From NCBI GenBank assembly GCA_039583875.1, contig CM077162.1:65159259-65223258 (forward strand): DNA of 64,000 nt, read 5' to 3'. Under the pieces are notes generated by a model. That model was not told the DNA's origin, ran no database searches, and saw nothing but the letters and a program-made list of their open reading frames with translations. The position numbers were made by a program, and so were the translations under genes. Below, piece after piece: positions 51,192-62,455 of the stretch (positions are counted from its first letter, which is position 1; each line of letters opens with the position of its first letter). The stretch is from Platanthera guangdongensis (lineage: Eukaryota; Streptophyta; Magnoliopsida; Asparagales; Orchidaceae).

Positions 51192-52750
51192 TGTTGGATC
51201 CCTACTTTAGATTTGGGCTAGGTTCACTATTAGGTTGTTGACCCTTCATGTATAGCCTAGGGTCATATTATTAGTTCTAAGGTGTAGATCAGTCTGACTA
51301 GGATAGTTAATCTTTGATCCAACCCTCAGAAGACATCAGGTTTCAGACTTAGAAGAATGGTAGTTTTTAAGTGTTCAGTGAATCAGTTCGAAGTTCTTCG
51401 AACTCAGCACGACGATCGTCGATCGTAGCTCGAAAAACTCTGAGTCTCTACTCTGTGTTGAGCTTGACGGACTTAGAGCTCAGTTCGAAGATCTTCTCTC
51501 TTCTCTCAAGTTCTCAGCTCGACGAACTTCAATCTCTGGTCGACGAACTTAGAGTCCAGCTTTGAAAATTTATTTCTCCAGATCAACTTTCTCATATCAT
51601 AGCTCGACGAAGACGATTTCTCATCTCGACGAACTTGGAGTTCAGGTCTACGAAATCTGTTCTGAGCTCGACGATTTCTGTCAGTTCCTTATTTTCACTT
51701 CTCCGTAGTTAATTTCTGGATTGACCAAGGCTTATATATTATATTATTGCCTATATTGCTCTTAGTAATTAATTGCATATATTCTTATGAATATAGCTGT
51801 TCATTGGCAGCATCAATTACTGGATTTCACAGAGTTAATATTTGGCTTAATAACTGAGACAGTTAAGGAATTGATTTATTGCCCTTCTAGCCGTTTATCC
51901 AAGTTCCAAGATTTCAGCAATTAATCATGGAGAAGAATTCAAATTCTGAGATAGAACTTCTGCAGGAGATAAAAAGGAATTTTAAAAAGATATTCAATAA
52001 GGGTTTTTTTCACAGGCAGACAAACAAGAAAGAAATTCAGTCTGTATACTCACAGTCTTCATTATCTGCAACTCTTCAGAGCTTTCAAGAGATAACAAAA
52101 TACAATCAGTCTGAAAGCTTATGGAGATCATCATTGAAGGCCTACACCCTGCAAAGCTTCCAACCATTCTTGAACAGTCATCATCTCAGGGAGAGCTTTG
52201 ACATCATCAAGCAATCCACTAAAGTCTTCACAGTTGTTTGAGAAAGAGAAGACCACATCAATTTTCTTTCACCCACTGTAAGCAGGGTTTTAACTCCCTT
52301 CAAAATTTAACCACCTGGATCTTAAGTCTCCTTATCAAAAGAATTAGCTTGGTTTTTGGGAACCTGATCAAAAGACTAAAGAGTTGTGAGATCTCCCTTC
52401 AAATAGATCTTGTGGTGATAGGGCACCTGAGCAAAAACCTGTTGGTGGCAGGGCACCTGATCAAAAAGCTGCAGTGGATTCCTACCATGGTGGTAGAAGA
52501 GTGGATGTACCCACGTTTAGGGGAACTACTATAAATTTCTTGTGTCGTCTGGATTGCTTTCTGTTTTCTTATTGTTTTGTGATGTGTGCTGTGTTAGTTA
52601 GTTTTTCTTTCCTGCACTCTCTTAAGATATATTTATCACTACTTTAATTCTGCTATAAAAACCAATTAAGTTTTTAAAATACTCTATTCACCCCCCTCTT
52701 GAGTTAAATAGATTTATCCCCTCAGGTGGTAAAGCTCTTACCATTCTTCA
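51192..52750 (+). repeat. 3' LTR of SIRE-B
   Basis: 1559 bp, TGTTGGATCC to TTCTTCA. Motif array at about 51390-51680, TATA candidate 51733-51740. Followed by the CATTA duplication. Confidence 0.92.
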
Positions 52751-52755
52751 CATTA

Positions 52756-54060
52756 CACTTGGACAATACAAAGACACTCGATGAATTGAAGGATACTCGA
52801 TGAATTGAGACACTCGATGAATCCAAAGATACTCGATGAATTGGAGTTCATCCGACGAAAAACATTCTAAGTCCACCCAGATTCTATAATGCCCCGAAAA
52901 TCGTAATCGAGTTGGTCGTGTCCAAGAGAATTTTTGGTGTCTGTATAGGGGTACACGGCCTAGGACACGGGCGTGTCCAAGGACATGTGGTTCTCTGTAT
53001 TGGTCGGATGTGTCCAGAGAAGGACACGGAAGGAAACACAGCAGTGTGACACGGGCGTGTCAAATGACACGGGCGTGTGCAAACCCGTATCACCACCCGT
53101 GTTCCCAAGGGTCGTGTTAGTTGGCATGGCGGTTAGTGGTAACATGCCCCTAGGACACGGGCGTGTCGGTACCCGACACGGGTGTATCAGATTGAGACAT
53201 GGGCGTGTCTTGACCCGTGTCCTTTTCTGTGTTCGACGATTGTGTCTGGATTGAGGCACATTGCCTGGGACATGGATGTATGCGAGGCCGTGTTCGGCCT
53301 AGGTTTGAGGAATTTTGGGCTGATCTGAGCCGTTCGTTTTCTTTAATTAAGATCTGATGGCCAAGATGTGTTCCTGCTCTGTTAAGGTCGGGAATAGAGG
53401 TTTAATTCCTCATTTGCTCTTTATAATTCTCTTTCTAAGAAGTTAGAGAGAGGAGGAAGGAAAGGGAGGATTCCGGCTGCCGGCGAAGCATCGGAGCACC
53501 GATTTGAGAACCAAGAGCGGATCCGCGGAGGAAATTCCATTGTGAAGCCTTCTATCCGTATAGTTTTTCCATGGCCTAAAAGCGTACTACAAGGGTAACG
53601 ATTCTCTACTTGAGCATGTGAAGCTCTCCCTCTTTTGCATAAGGAAACCCGCTCCAGCGAGTGTGCGGTGAGTGTGCGGTGTTCCTTGGGGTTGACAAGA
53701 ATAGTCCCCCTTGTGTTGCATATAGATTCCGGAATCGAATTACGGACATATGCATTGTATGTGAAGCCTACCCGGATGTGTTGGTCTGGATTGGTGAAGA
53801 CTCCGTGCTTTGTGTTTTGGGTTTCTACACGATAGATTGCAGCAGGGATCCTTGGGGATTAACTCTAAGGCGCACCCGGAAAACTGAGCGGAAACGTAAT
53901 TCTGCTAACTTAGCGGCCCGGGAGCCGCCCTTGAACATAACTGGGTTATGTGATGTTTGGAATTTTGGCGGGATCCGAGAGAAGCTTGGCTCGTGTGTAC
54001 GTCTTAAGGTGACTACGTGGTGTGAGCAACGGGCAAGTCGAATCGGACCTGGGCTATGTG
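52756..54060 (+). repeat. Tekay-like LTR remnant
   Basis: No ORF of note. 52777-52845 has ACTCGATGAATT four times and may belong to the older host element of SIRE-B. TATAATGCCCCGAAAAT at about 52887 resembles the TGTAACnCCCCGAAA start seen in many Tekay LTRs with two bases changed. Then a GACACGGGCGTGTC array runs at 52920-53290, the same palindrome as in the complete Tekay LTRs but in the opposite strand sense. The remainder (53330-54060) is typical LTR untranslated sequence. The right end is not resolved. Confidence 0.5.
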
Positions 54061-54843
54061 GTTCGGTGCGAGAGACCCAAAGAGGGACTGGTCGTTGGCA
54101 TAGTCGGTGTACAACCTCGGGCTCGCAAGAGACCCTCAAGACGCGGATACTCGGGGTAGGCGAGAAGGATAGATAGGAGAGTAGGACCATGGGGGGTCCA
54201 CTCGCGTGTGGTGAGATGAACGATCCCTACTATAAGCGAGACTTCCCGCTTAGGGGCGCGAGAAGACCTCCCGCGGCGAGATGACCTCATGACAAAGGAT
54301 TCCGGTGAGATGGGTAGAGGGGTCTGTCTCGCTAATAGGTGCTCTTCTACTCGCCAGGAAGAAAAGAAGCCGTTTTTATATTTTCATGTCAACAGGGGAT
54401 TTTACTCTTCTACACCGGACTTTTTTACCCTTTTACCCTTAGTGGTCTGCATATAGCTCCTCAAAATAGCGGAGTTTGGCTGTTGGCATACCAAGCCAGG
54501 GGTACCCTGGTAATTTCAGACAAGTACAGTTTGGTTATTGGCAGCCCAGATTCAGAAATCTATAAATTGGCCCATAGGGGTTCTTCAGAAAGACACTTTT
54601 TTCACTCCCGGGGATTTGTGGCATCGTCTTCTGTGCTTTTTGAGGAGCTCCAAGCACAGCTATTGGCTTTGGAGAAGAAGCTCTCAATGATCTTCCAGGT
54701 AAGCGGTGAGACCTCCCTACTGCAGCTTTGGGCCAGTTTTCTAGTCCTTCATGACCAGTCGGAGATCGGAGCTTGGGCCAAGTAGGTGTCGGCTACGCCC
54801 CTATTTTGCGAACATTTGTCGAAGTCAAATTTTGGCTTCAACA
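54061..54843 (+). repeat. 5' LTR of Tat-B (left end approximate)
   Basis: Ends CTTCAACA at 54843, about 60 bp before gag. It contains GCGAGAC / GTCTCGC words (54230-54330) that recur near the antisense ORF at 62100-63770. TATA box candidate TATAAAT at 54561. The primer site after 54843 is not recognisable to me (TCTGGTACGG). Confidence 0.55.
54561..54567 (+). promoter_or_regulatory. TATA box candidate of Tat-B LTR
   Basis: ATCTATAAATTGG, a good plant TATA match about 280 bp before the LTR end. Confidence 0.5.
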
Positions 54844-54901
54844 GTTCTGGTACGGTGAGCGTGGAAGGTAGCTGATACAAGAAAAGTTTGAGTTTGGTCC
54901 T

Positions 54902-56573
54902 ATGACAGGAGGTGAAGGTGAAGGATCTGGTTCCGGAGGTTCCCCCTCCAGGGGAGAAGAGGCGACGAGGAAGATGCTGGAGGACTTCAGGCGAGTTGTC
55001 CCGCAGACCATAAGCTTGGCCTTCTCGGCAAGGAGCAAGTGTGCGACGCCTCAGGTCCCGATAGAGGTGGTCCCTCTCTTAGGCGAGAACGCCCCTGGAC
55101 AGCGCCCGAGAAAGGAGGTCCCGGTGGTGGCTGGCGAGAGGGACGTGGCGGCGCGAGAACTCTTCCCAGGCCAGCATCCCGGGAAGGAGATCCCGGCAGA
55201 AGACGACGAGAGGGAGGCAGCTGTGCGAGAGCTCTTCCCTGGGCATGGTCTCGCGGATCGTGCCAGCCAGTCGAGGCCGCGAGACGTGCCCTCTCGGCAA
55301 GCAGGTGGCGAGAGCCCGTTCAGTGAGCTCGTCATCTCGGCTCCGGTGCCGGAGGGGTTCCGGGAGCCCGACATGTCCTACTACTCGAGGAAGGATGATC
55401 CGGTATAGAAAGTATAGTGGTTTGAAGACGTGGTTTCGATAAGGCAGATGACGGATGCCTTCAAGTGTCGGCTGTTTGCCATCACCTTGAAGGAGAAGGT
55501 GCGGGACTGGTTCCACCAGTTGTCGGCGAGATCAATCTACTGTTGAGGATCTGCGGAGGGGTTTCTTGTTGAGGTTCTCAACATCGAAGAAGCGTAAGAA
55601 GGAGGCGGAGTGCCTGTTTTCGGTGAGGCAGAAGCAGGATGAGACATTGGGACACTACGTGGATCAGTTTCAGGAGGAGATCCTCCTGGTCCAGGAGGTC
55701 CCTGGATATACGTTGATGCTTGCATTTACCCTAGGACCGAGGCCAGGCTTCTTTAGTATGGAGTTAAAAAGGGTGCCCCCTCTCTTTTGAGGAGCTCATG
55801 GAGAGGGCGGCAAAGGAGACGGATTTTGAGAGGGCCAATCCGGCGTTTGCGAGGAAGTTGGCCAGGTTGGCGGAGGACGATGTGAAGGAGCCAAGAGCGG
55901 TAAAGCAGAGGGAGCAGAGGGAGTAGAGAGAAGAAGAGAGGAACCCCGAGGTCAGGGGCAGCAAGTACAGCATCATCGGGGGGCCTGAGAGCCGAACAAC
56001 CAGATAGGTTGGAGGCCTCAAGAGGGTCACCCCCAGGAGTTAGGAGGAGGTTTCCAGGGAAGGGATAACTTCCGTGAGACAAGGAGGTTTGATCAGCCGA
56101 CATGGAGACAGGGGGTGAGGGATCATTTTCAGCACTAGCAGGAGGCAATGGGGATCGGTCGAGGCAGAGGAGGAAGGAGAGGAGCTCGAGGAGGAGCTAG
56201 AAGAAGGGAGGATGGAGAAGGAAGAAGGGTCAGGGTGGCGTTGCCTTTCTGTGACTTCCATCAGGAGGAGGGTCACGCAATGGCCACCTGCCCAGAGTTC
56301 TTGGAGATGAGAGAGGCCAGAGGATTGAGGAGCCAGGATTCGCAAGTAAGGATCGTGGAAGTGCAACAGGGGGAGACAGAGGATAGGTGCGAGGACCGGG
56401 TGGATGTAGGAACCTGGGGAGGAATTGGGGCAATCCATGGTGGGATTGGGATCGAGGCCACCCGAAAGGGGAGCCTCCAAACCATGTTCCGAAGGGGGGT
56501 AGCCTCGACCTCCCAGGCTGCGCCCCCGAAAGAAAAAAATTACCTTCTCCTCAGAGGATATGCCGGAGTATGA
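54902..56573 (+). pseudogene. Tat-B gag
   Basis: Low-complexity leader (54902-55370) in which a word of about 75-85 bp ending in an (A/V)RELFPG block is repeated. Then the capsid-like region: FAITLKEKVRDWF (55473), LLRFSTSKKRKK (55566), ETLGHYVDQFQEEIL (55643). Arg/Gly-rich tail and a knuckle CDFHQEEGHAMATC near 56250-56290 of the Tat type. Broken by TAG at 55406-55408 and near 55394, a stop near 55543, a frameshift near 55790, and TAGs near 55925 and 56005. Nearest relative in this window is Tat-A gag. Confidence 0.82.
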
Positions 56574-59500
56574 GGATCCATTCTGCGATGCCTTGGTGAT
56601 CCAGACGGCAGTGGAAAACTTTACGGTCTCCAAGATCCTGGTGGATAATGGGAGCTCTGTAAACGTGATCTTCAAGAGGGCCTTCGATAAGATGCAGGTG
56701 GAGACCAAAAGGATCTTGGCCTTGGATGGACCGTTGTTCGGGTTCTCCGGAGAGAGGAAAGAAGTGGAAGGGGGAGTAGGACTGCACGTGAGGTTAGGGG
56801 GCGTGTCACGGAACTGCAGGTTCGTGATCGTGGATGCCCCGAGCAGCTACAGCGTCATCTTTGGGCGTCCCCTCATCAGTGCCTTTCACTGCGTCCCCTC
56901 ATCTTTTCATCAATGTCTCAAGTTCAACAACGGAGGAGTGCAGGTCAGGGTCAGAGGGGACCCAAAGGTGGCAAGGCAGTGCTACGTTACGGCGGTCAAC
57001 ACCATATCTTGGATGGCAGAGGCGGAGGAGTTGGAGAAGGAGATGGCGGCGCGTGAAGAAGTTGTTAGGGAAGAGGAGATGAGCCCGGGATAGGCGAGAA
57101 AGGAGATATCAGAGGAGCAGGGAGAAGCCGAGAGGGAGGCCCAGAGGGGTGCAGAGGTCAAGCAGCAGCAGGAGAGCCCAGAGGGGGCAATGGAGATTGA
57201 GGAATAGAGGGGAGGAGATGTGCTAGAGGTCCGGAGGGACGGAGAGTCGGAGCCGCAGGAAAGACGGCAGGAGGAAGTGGAAGGAGAAGGAACTGAGGAG
57301 GAAACCCAGAGAGGCATGGAGATTGAGCAGCAGCAGGGTGAGGAGATGGAAGTTGAGGGAGCAGGAGGGGAGGAAGAGTTTGGGCAAGAAGAGGAAGACC
57401 GGGCCGACTGGGAACAGTCATAGCTAGAGCCGGCGGAGGAGGTGGTGGAGATGGAAGTCTTCACCAGCGCCAGGCAGGTGCAGAGGGTGCGAATCAGCGG
57501 GGGCTTGAGTCCCGAGGACCAGGAGCGAGTGCGGGCCTGCATTCAAAGCAACATCGACATCTTCGCTTGGAGTGCGGCAGACATGCCGGGCATCGATGCG
57601 GACGTGGCCTACCACCGCCTGAATCTGGACCCCCGGACGCGCCCCATACGCCAGAAGATGAGGACCATCGCGACAAAGCTGGAGGAGCCAATACGGGAGG
57701 AGGTCAAGAAGCTCCTAGAGGCTGGCTTCATCTCAGAGATCCAGTATCCAGGCTGGATCTCCAATGTGGTAATGGTGAAGAAGGGAGGTGGAAAATGGAG
57801 AATGTGTATTGACTTCTCTTTATTAAATAAATCGTGCCCTAAGGATTGCTACCCCCTGCCTCGGATCGACGCGCTGGTTGATTCAGCCGTCGGTTTTTTT
57901 ATTATGAGTTTTTTGGATGCTTTTTCAGGTTACCATCAGATCCGAATGCACCCTCCCGACGTCAAGGACGTCTCCTTCATCACGAGGTAGGGGTGCTTTA
58001 GCTATAACATGATGCCCTTTGGGTTGAAAAACGCAGGGGCTACCTACCAACGGATGATGGATTGAGTTTTCCAAGGCCAGAGGGGCAGAAACCTAGAGGT
58101 CTACATTGATGACCTCATGGTAAAGAGCAAGGGGGTGAACTCGGATCTTCGGGATCTGTAGGAGACGTTCGCCACCTTGAGGAAGTTCAAAATGAGGCTG
58201 AACCCCTTGAAATGTGTTTTCGGGGCAAGCCGTGGGAAGTTCCTAGGGCACCTTCTGACCCCGGCAGGGGTAGAACCTAATCCAAATAAAGTAAAAGCCA
58301 TCCTAGAACTAGAATCACCGCAAAATGCTAAGGAGGTGCAATGCTTGACGGGGAAGCTGGCCAGCCTTAGCAGATTCCTCTCCAGGTCAGGGGAGAAGTG
58401 CTCACGTTTCTTCAAAGTGCTACGAGGGAACCAAAGGTTTGAGTGGACCGGGGAGTGTGAAGAAGCTTTCCAAAAACTGAAGGAGCAGCTCTCCCTGGCT
58501 CCTCTGCTTCAAAGCCCAAAGGAGGGGGAGGATCTAACCTTATACCTAGGGGTAGGAGCAGAGGCGGTGAGCTCTGTCCTGGTCAAAGAAGAGGGGAGAA
58601 AGTAGCTGCCCATTTATTATGTTAGCAGATCCTAAAGAAGGCGGAGCTTCGTTACCCTATCCTAGAAAAGCTGGCAAAAGCCTTGATCGTTTCGGCCAGA
58701 AAGCTCCGGCCATATTTCCAAACACATTCGATCAGGGTGGTGACGGACCATCCTCTCCGTAAGATTTTTGAAGGAGTGGAGCACTCGGGTAGGCTGGCCA
58801 AGTGGTCTATCGAGTTGAGTGAATTCAATATTTCGTTCGTGCCAAGGCTCTCCATTAAGGCACAAGTGTTGGCCGACTTCTTGGCAGACTACGTTGCAGA
58901 AGTCGGGGCCGAGGAGTCGCAGCCACAGGAAGAATGGAAGATGACGGTTGACGGGGCCTCGGGAAAGCACTCCCTCGGAGAGAGGGTGGTATTGACAAGT
59001 CCTCAAGGGGTGAACATAGAACAAGCGGTCGTTTTGCATTTCCCCGCGACCAACAACCAAGCATAGTACGAGGCAGTGATAGCTAGCCTTTGTTTGGCAT
59101 AGGAGCTCGAGATCAAGGACGCTGAGGCTTTCACGGATTCATTGATGGTGGCGTCCCAGATTCGAGGAGAGCTCGAAGCTCGGTAGCCCACCCTTGTGAA
59201 GTATTTGTCTAAGGTGAGGGCAATCATCGAGGGGTTCCGGACGTTCTCCATTCAACACGTCCCCAGAGGAGAGTGTGTTGATGCCGATCGATTGGCTAAA
59301 TTCGGACCTCGGGGAGGGGGTACCTTGACTGATTTATTCCATCCGGCGATCAAAGAGGGGGAGCTAATGGAGGTGGATCGGCGACCCTCGTGGGTGGATT
59401 CCTTCGTTACCTTCTTCATGACAGGAACCCTCCCTGAGGGGATCAAGGAGGCAAAAAACTTCCGGCATAAGGTAGCTCATTATCTCATGCATGAAGGAGG

Positions 59501-60643
59501 ATTACACCGGAAGATGCTTTTGGGCCTCCTAGCTCGATGCGTGACGGAGGAGGAGACCCGACATGTTTTGGAGGAGGTACACTCCGGGGAATGTGGTATT
59601 CATTCCGGAGGGAGGACATTGGAAGCAAGGGTGGTCAGGCAGGGGTACTTCTGGCCCACCCTAAGGAAGGACGCGGCAGAATTTGCGAGAAAGTGCCTAA
59701 AATGTCAGCTCTACGCCCCCTCCATCTCTTGCCGGCTCAAAGGCTCTGAAGTATCACAGCACCATGGCCTTTCTCCATCTGGGGGATGGATTTAGTTGGG
59801 CCTTTCCCTCCAGCTAGTCGGCAAAGAAGGTTTCTCCTGATTATGATAGATTACTTCTCCAAGTGGCTGGAGGTTAAGGCGCTAGCAAAGGTGACCTCCC
59901 AAGTCATCAGGAACTTCGTCTGGGGGGAGATCATCTGCAGGCACGGGCTGCCTCAGGCCATCGTCACGGATAATGGTCCCCAGTTTGCTAGTGAAGAGTT
60001 CATCAGCTTCTGCACTGAGCTGGGCATCAAACTTAGGTTTGCCTCCGTCCACCATCCCAGGAGCAACGGTCATGTATAGGCTTCAAACAAGATTATCGTA
60101 AACTTGCTCAAAAAGAAGGTGGAGAATTTGAGGGGGAGTTGGGTAGAACAGCTCCCCTCGGTCTTGTGGGCCTTGAGAACGACCCCGAACACGGCCATCG
60201 GCGAGACTCCCTTCAAGCTTTCCCTTGGATGTGAGGCGGTCCTGCCCGTGGAATTCGAGGTCCGGTCCCCAAGAGTTGCGACTGTAGGTGATTGAGACGA
60301 GGCGTGGAGGAATGAAAATGAAGAAAGCTTAAGCCTCTCGCTAGACCTGGCAGAGGAGCTGCGAGACATGGCAGCCATCAGACAAGAAGAGATCAAGCGT
60401 CGAATGGCAAAGCACTTCAACAAGCATATCAGGATAAAACAATTCACGGAGGGAGATCTGGTATTAAAGAAAGCTGATGCGGTAGGGAGGTCTGCCCCGG
60501 TGGGAAAGCTCAATCCAAACTGGGAGGGGCCCTATATTGTGGAGAGAGTACTGAGAGCAGGAGGTTACTACCTCCATGATGCAGAGGGTAGGACCTTGAG
60601 CCACTCCTGGAGTGGGGATGACTTGAAACGCTTCTACCCATGA
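56560..60643 (+). pseudogene. Tat-B pol (protease, RT, RNase H, second RNase H, integrase)
   Basis: Protease VDNGSSVNVIF (near 56640) and VIFGRPLI (56860). Glu-rich linker 57000-57440. RT: FAWSAADMPGID (57563), CIDFSLLNK (57806), FLDAFSGYHQI (57913), MPFGLKNAGATYQ (58011), catalytic YIDDLMVKS (58103). First RNase H 58520-58870. Second, archaeal-type RNase H from about 58930 (MTVDGASG, then a TNNQA...YEA block at 59050). Integrase zinc region 59480-59720 (CLKCQ), core D at 59787, D in VTDNGPQF (59968); the third catalytic Glu codon is a TAG at 60077-60079. Ends KRFYP at 60643. At least ten in-frame stops, mostly TAG, and several frameshifts. Confidence 0.87.
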
Positions 60644-60751
60644 GAAGGGAGAGCAGAAGATGTGTACTTAAAGCATGATCAATATAATATATTTCTCAAA
60701 CTACTTCCTATTTATTGTCTATTTTGAAGTCCTAATGGCAGGAAGATGGAA

Positions 60752-61865
60752 ACTTCATCAGCACCCCGAGCTCGGCTCGGCCCCAGGTAGACCCGCTGCG
60801 CAGGCTCTCATCTCGCTGGCAGGTCCAAAGGCTCGCCTGTGGGGGATAGGTCTGGTTTGTGTAAACTTCATCGGCACCCCGAGCTCGGCTCGGCCCCAGG
60901 TAGACCTGCTGCGCAGGCTCTCATTTAGATGGCAGGTCCGAAGGCTCGCCTGTGGGGGATAGGTTTGGTTTGAGAACGTCATCGGCACCCCGAGCTCGCC
61001 TCGGCCCCAAGTAGACCCGCTGCGCAGGCTCTCATCTAGCTGGCAGGTCCGAAGGCTCGCCTATGGGGGATAGGTTTGGTTTGAGAACTTCATCGGCACC
61101 CCGAGCTCAGCTCGATCCCAGGTAGACCCGCTGCGCAGGCTCTCATCTAGCTGGCAGGTCCGAAGACTCGCCTGTGGGGGATAGGTTTGGTTTGAGAACT
61201 TCATCGGCACCCTGAGCTCGGCTCGGCCCCAGGTAGACCCGCTGCGCAGGCTCTCATATAGCTGGCAGGTCCGAAGGCTCGCCTGTGGGGGATAGGTTTG
61301 GTTTGAGAACTTCATCGGCACCCCGAGCTCGGCTCGGCCCCAGGTAGACCCGCTGCGCAGGCTCTCATCTAGCTGGCAGGTCTGAAGGCTCGCCTGTGGG
61401 GGATAGGTTTGGTTTGAGGAAACTTCATCGGCACCCCGAGCTCGTCTCGGCCCCAGGGAGACCCACTGCGCAGGCTCTCATCTAGCTGGCAGGTCCGAAG
61501 GCTCGCCTGTGGGGGATAGGTTTGGTTTGAGAACTTCGTCGGCACCCAGAGATCGGCTCGGCCCCAGGTAGACCCGCTGCTCAGGCTCTCATCTAGCTGG
61601 CATGACCGAAGGCTCGCCTGTGGGGGATAGGTCTGGTTTGTGGAAACTTCATCGGCACCCCGAGCTCAGCTCGTCCCCAGGTAGACCCGCTGCACATGCT
61701 CTCATCTAGCTGGCAGGTCCGAAGGCTCGCCTGTGGGGGATAGGTTTGGTTTGAGGAAACTTCATCGGCACCCCGAGCTCGGCTCGGCCCCAGGTAGACC
61801 CGCTGCGCAGGCTCTCATCTACCTGGCAGGTCCGAAGGCTCGCCTGTGGGGGAGTGGTCTGGTTC
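60752..61865. repeat. Tandem array, ten ~111-bp units, 3' region of Tat-B
   Basis: Ten direct repeats starting near 60752, 60864, 60975, 61086, 61197, 61308, 61422, 61535, 61646 and 61760, each with CATCGGCACCCCGAGCTC, CCAGGTAGACCCGCTG and CGCCTGTGGGGGATAGG. Units are about 90-95% alike by eye; a diverged partial unit lies at 61914-61980. Frames through the array on either strand are by-products. 61985-62455 is spacer without a gene. Confidence 0.93.
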
Positions 61866-62455
61866 TTAAAGTCTTGGCTTTTGGTTGCTGGGAATGGAAC
61901 TTGGAAATATTACGCCACTTCGAGCCTGGTTCAGTCTCTGATAGACCCAAAGCTCAGGCTCGCATCAAGCTAGCAGGACGGTAAACTCACTTTGGCAGAA
62001 TAATGTGGACAGTCTCCTTAAAGCAACATAGCAACTTAACATCTCGGCTTAGCCCTATGAAGCGAAAAATAAACTAAGGAAAAAGGCTTGTAGTAAGGTG
62101 AGTGGCGGCACTCGCAGCGGGCGGTTTCAAGTATGGTCTCACCGTCGGCGAGAGGACACTCGCGAGACATGACGTAACATCGTCTCGTGGGCGTAAGAAC
62201 ATCAAGGAGCCGTCTCGCGTTAGGCGGAAAAAGGCAAAATATAGAAAAGGCAAGGTGGCGAGACGGAGGGGTAGCACCGTCCCGCAGGCCGAATCAAACC
62301 AATAACTCATTTCGCAAAGTGAGGAACAAAAATAAACAGGACAAAATATCAGTATTCGCTCATTACTATGACATGTATCACTAAAAATATTTTTTAAAAA
62401 GTTTACAACAACGAAAGGTGAGGAGGGAGTCATTCAAGATCTTGGAGTCGACACG

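Larger units (their letters stand above)
24625..52750 (+). mobile_element. SIRE-type Ty1/copia element (SIRE-B), interrupted by a nested chromovirus; duplication CATTA
   Basis: Its own length is about 11.9 kb once the nested 26463-42713 block is removed. Order: 5' LTR, primer site, gag (split), pol, extra ORF, polypurine tract, 3' LTR. The 5-bp duplication CATTA lies at 24620-24624 and 52751-52755. It is the same lineage as SIRE-A, with clearly related proteins but shorter LTRs (about 1.55 kb) and a different LTR interior. In the first 250 bp the two LTRs differ at roughly one position in ten, so this is the oldest insertion of the nest. All ORFs are broken. Confidence 0.92.

Noticed and set aside
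60758..61321. Repetitive ORFs on the minus strand of the Tat-B tandem array
   Set aside because: Unit length divisible into open frames by chance; all copies are the same ~111-bp DNA repeat and there is no start or domain.
60752..61865. CRISPR-like appearance of the regular repeats
   Set aside because: No unique spacers between units, units are contiguous, and the genome is eukaryotic.
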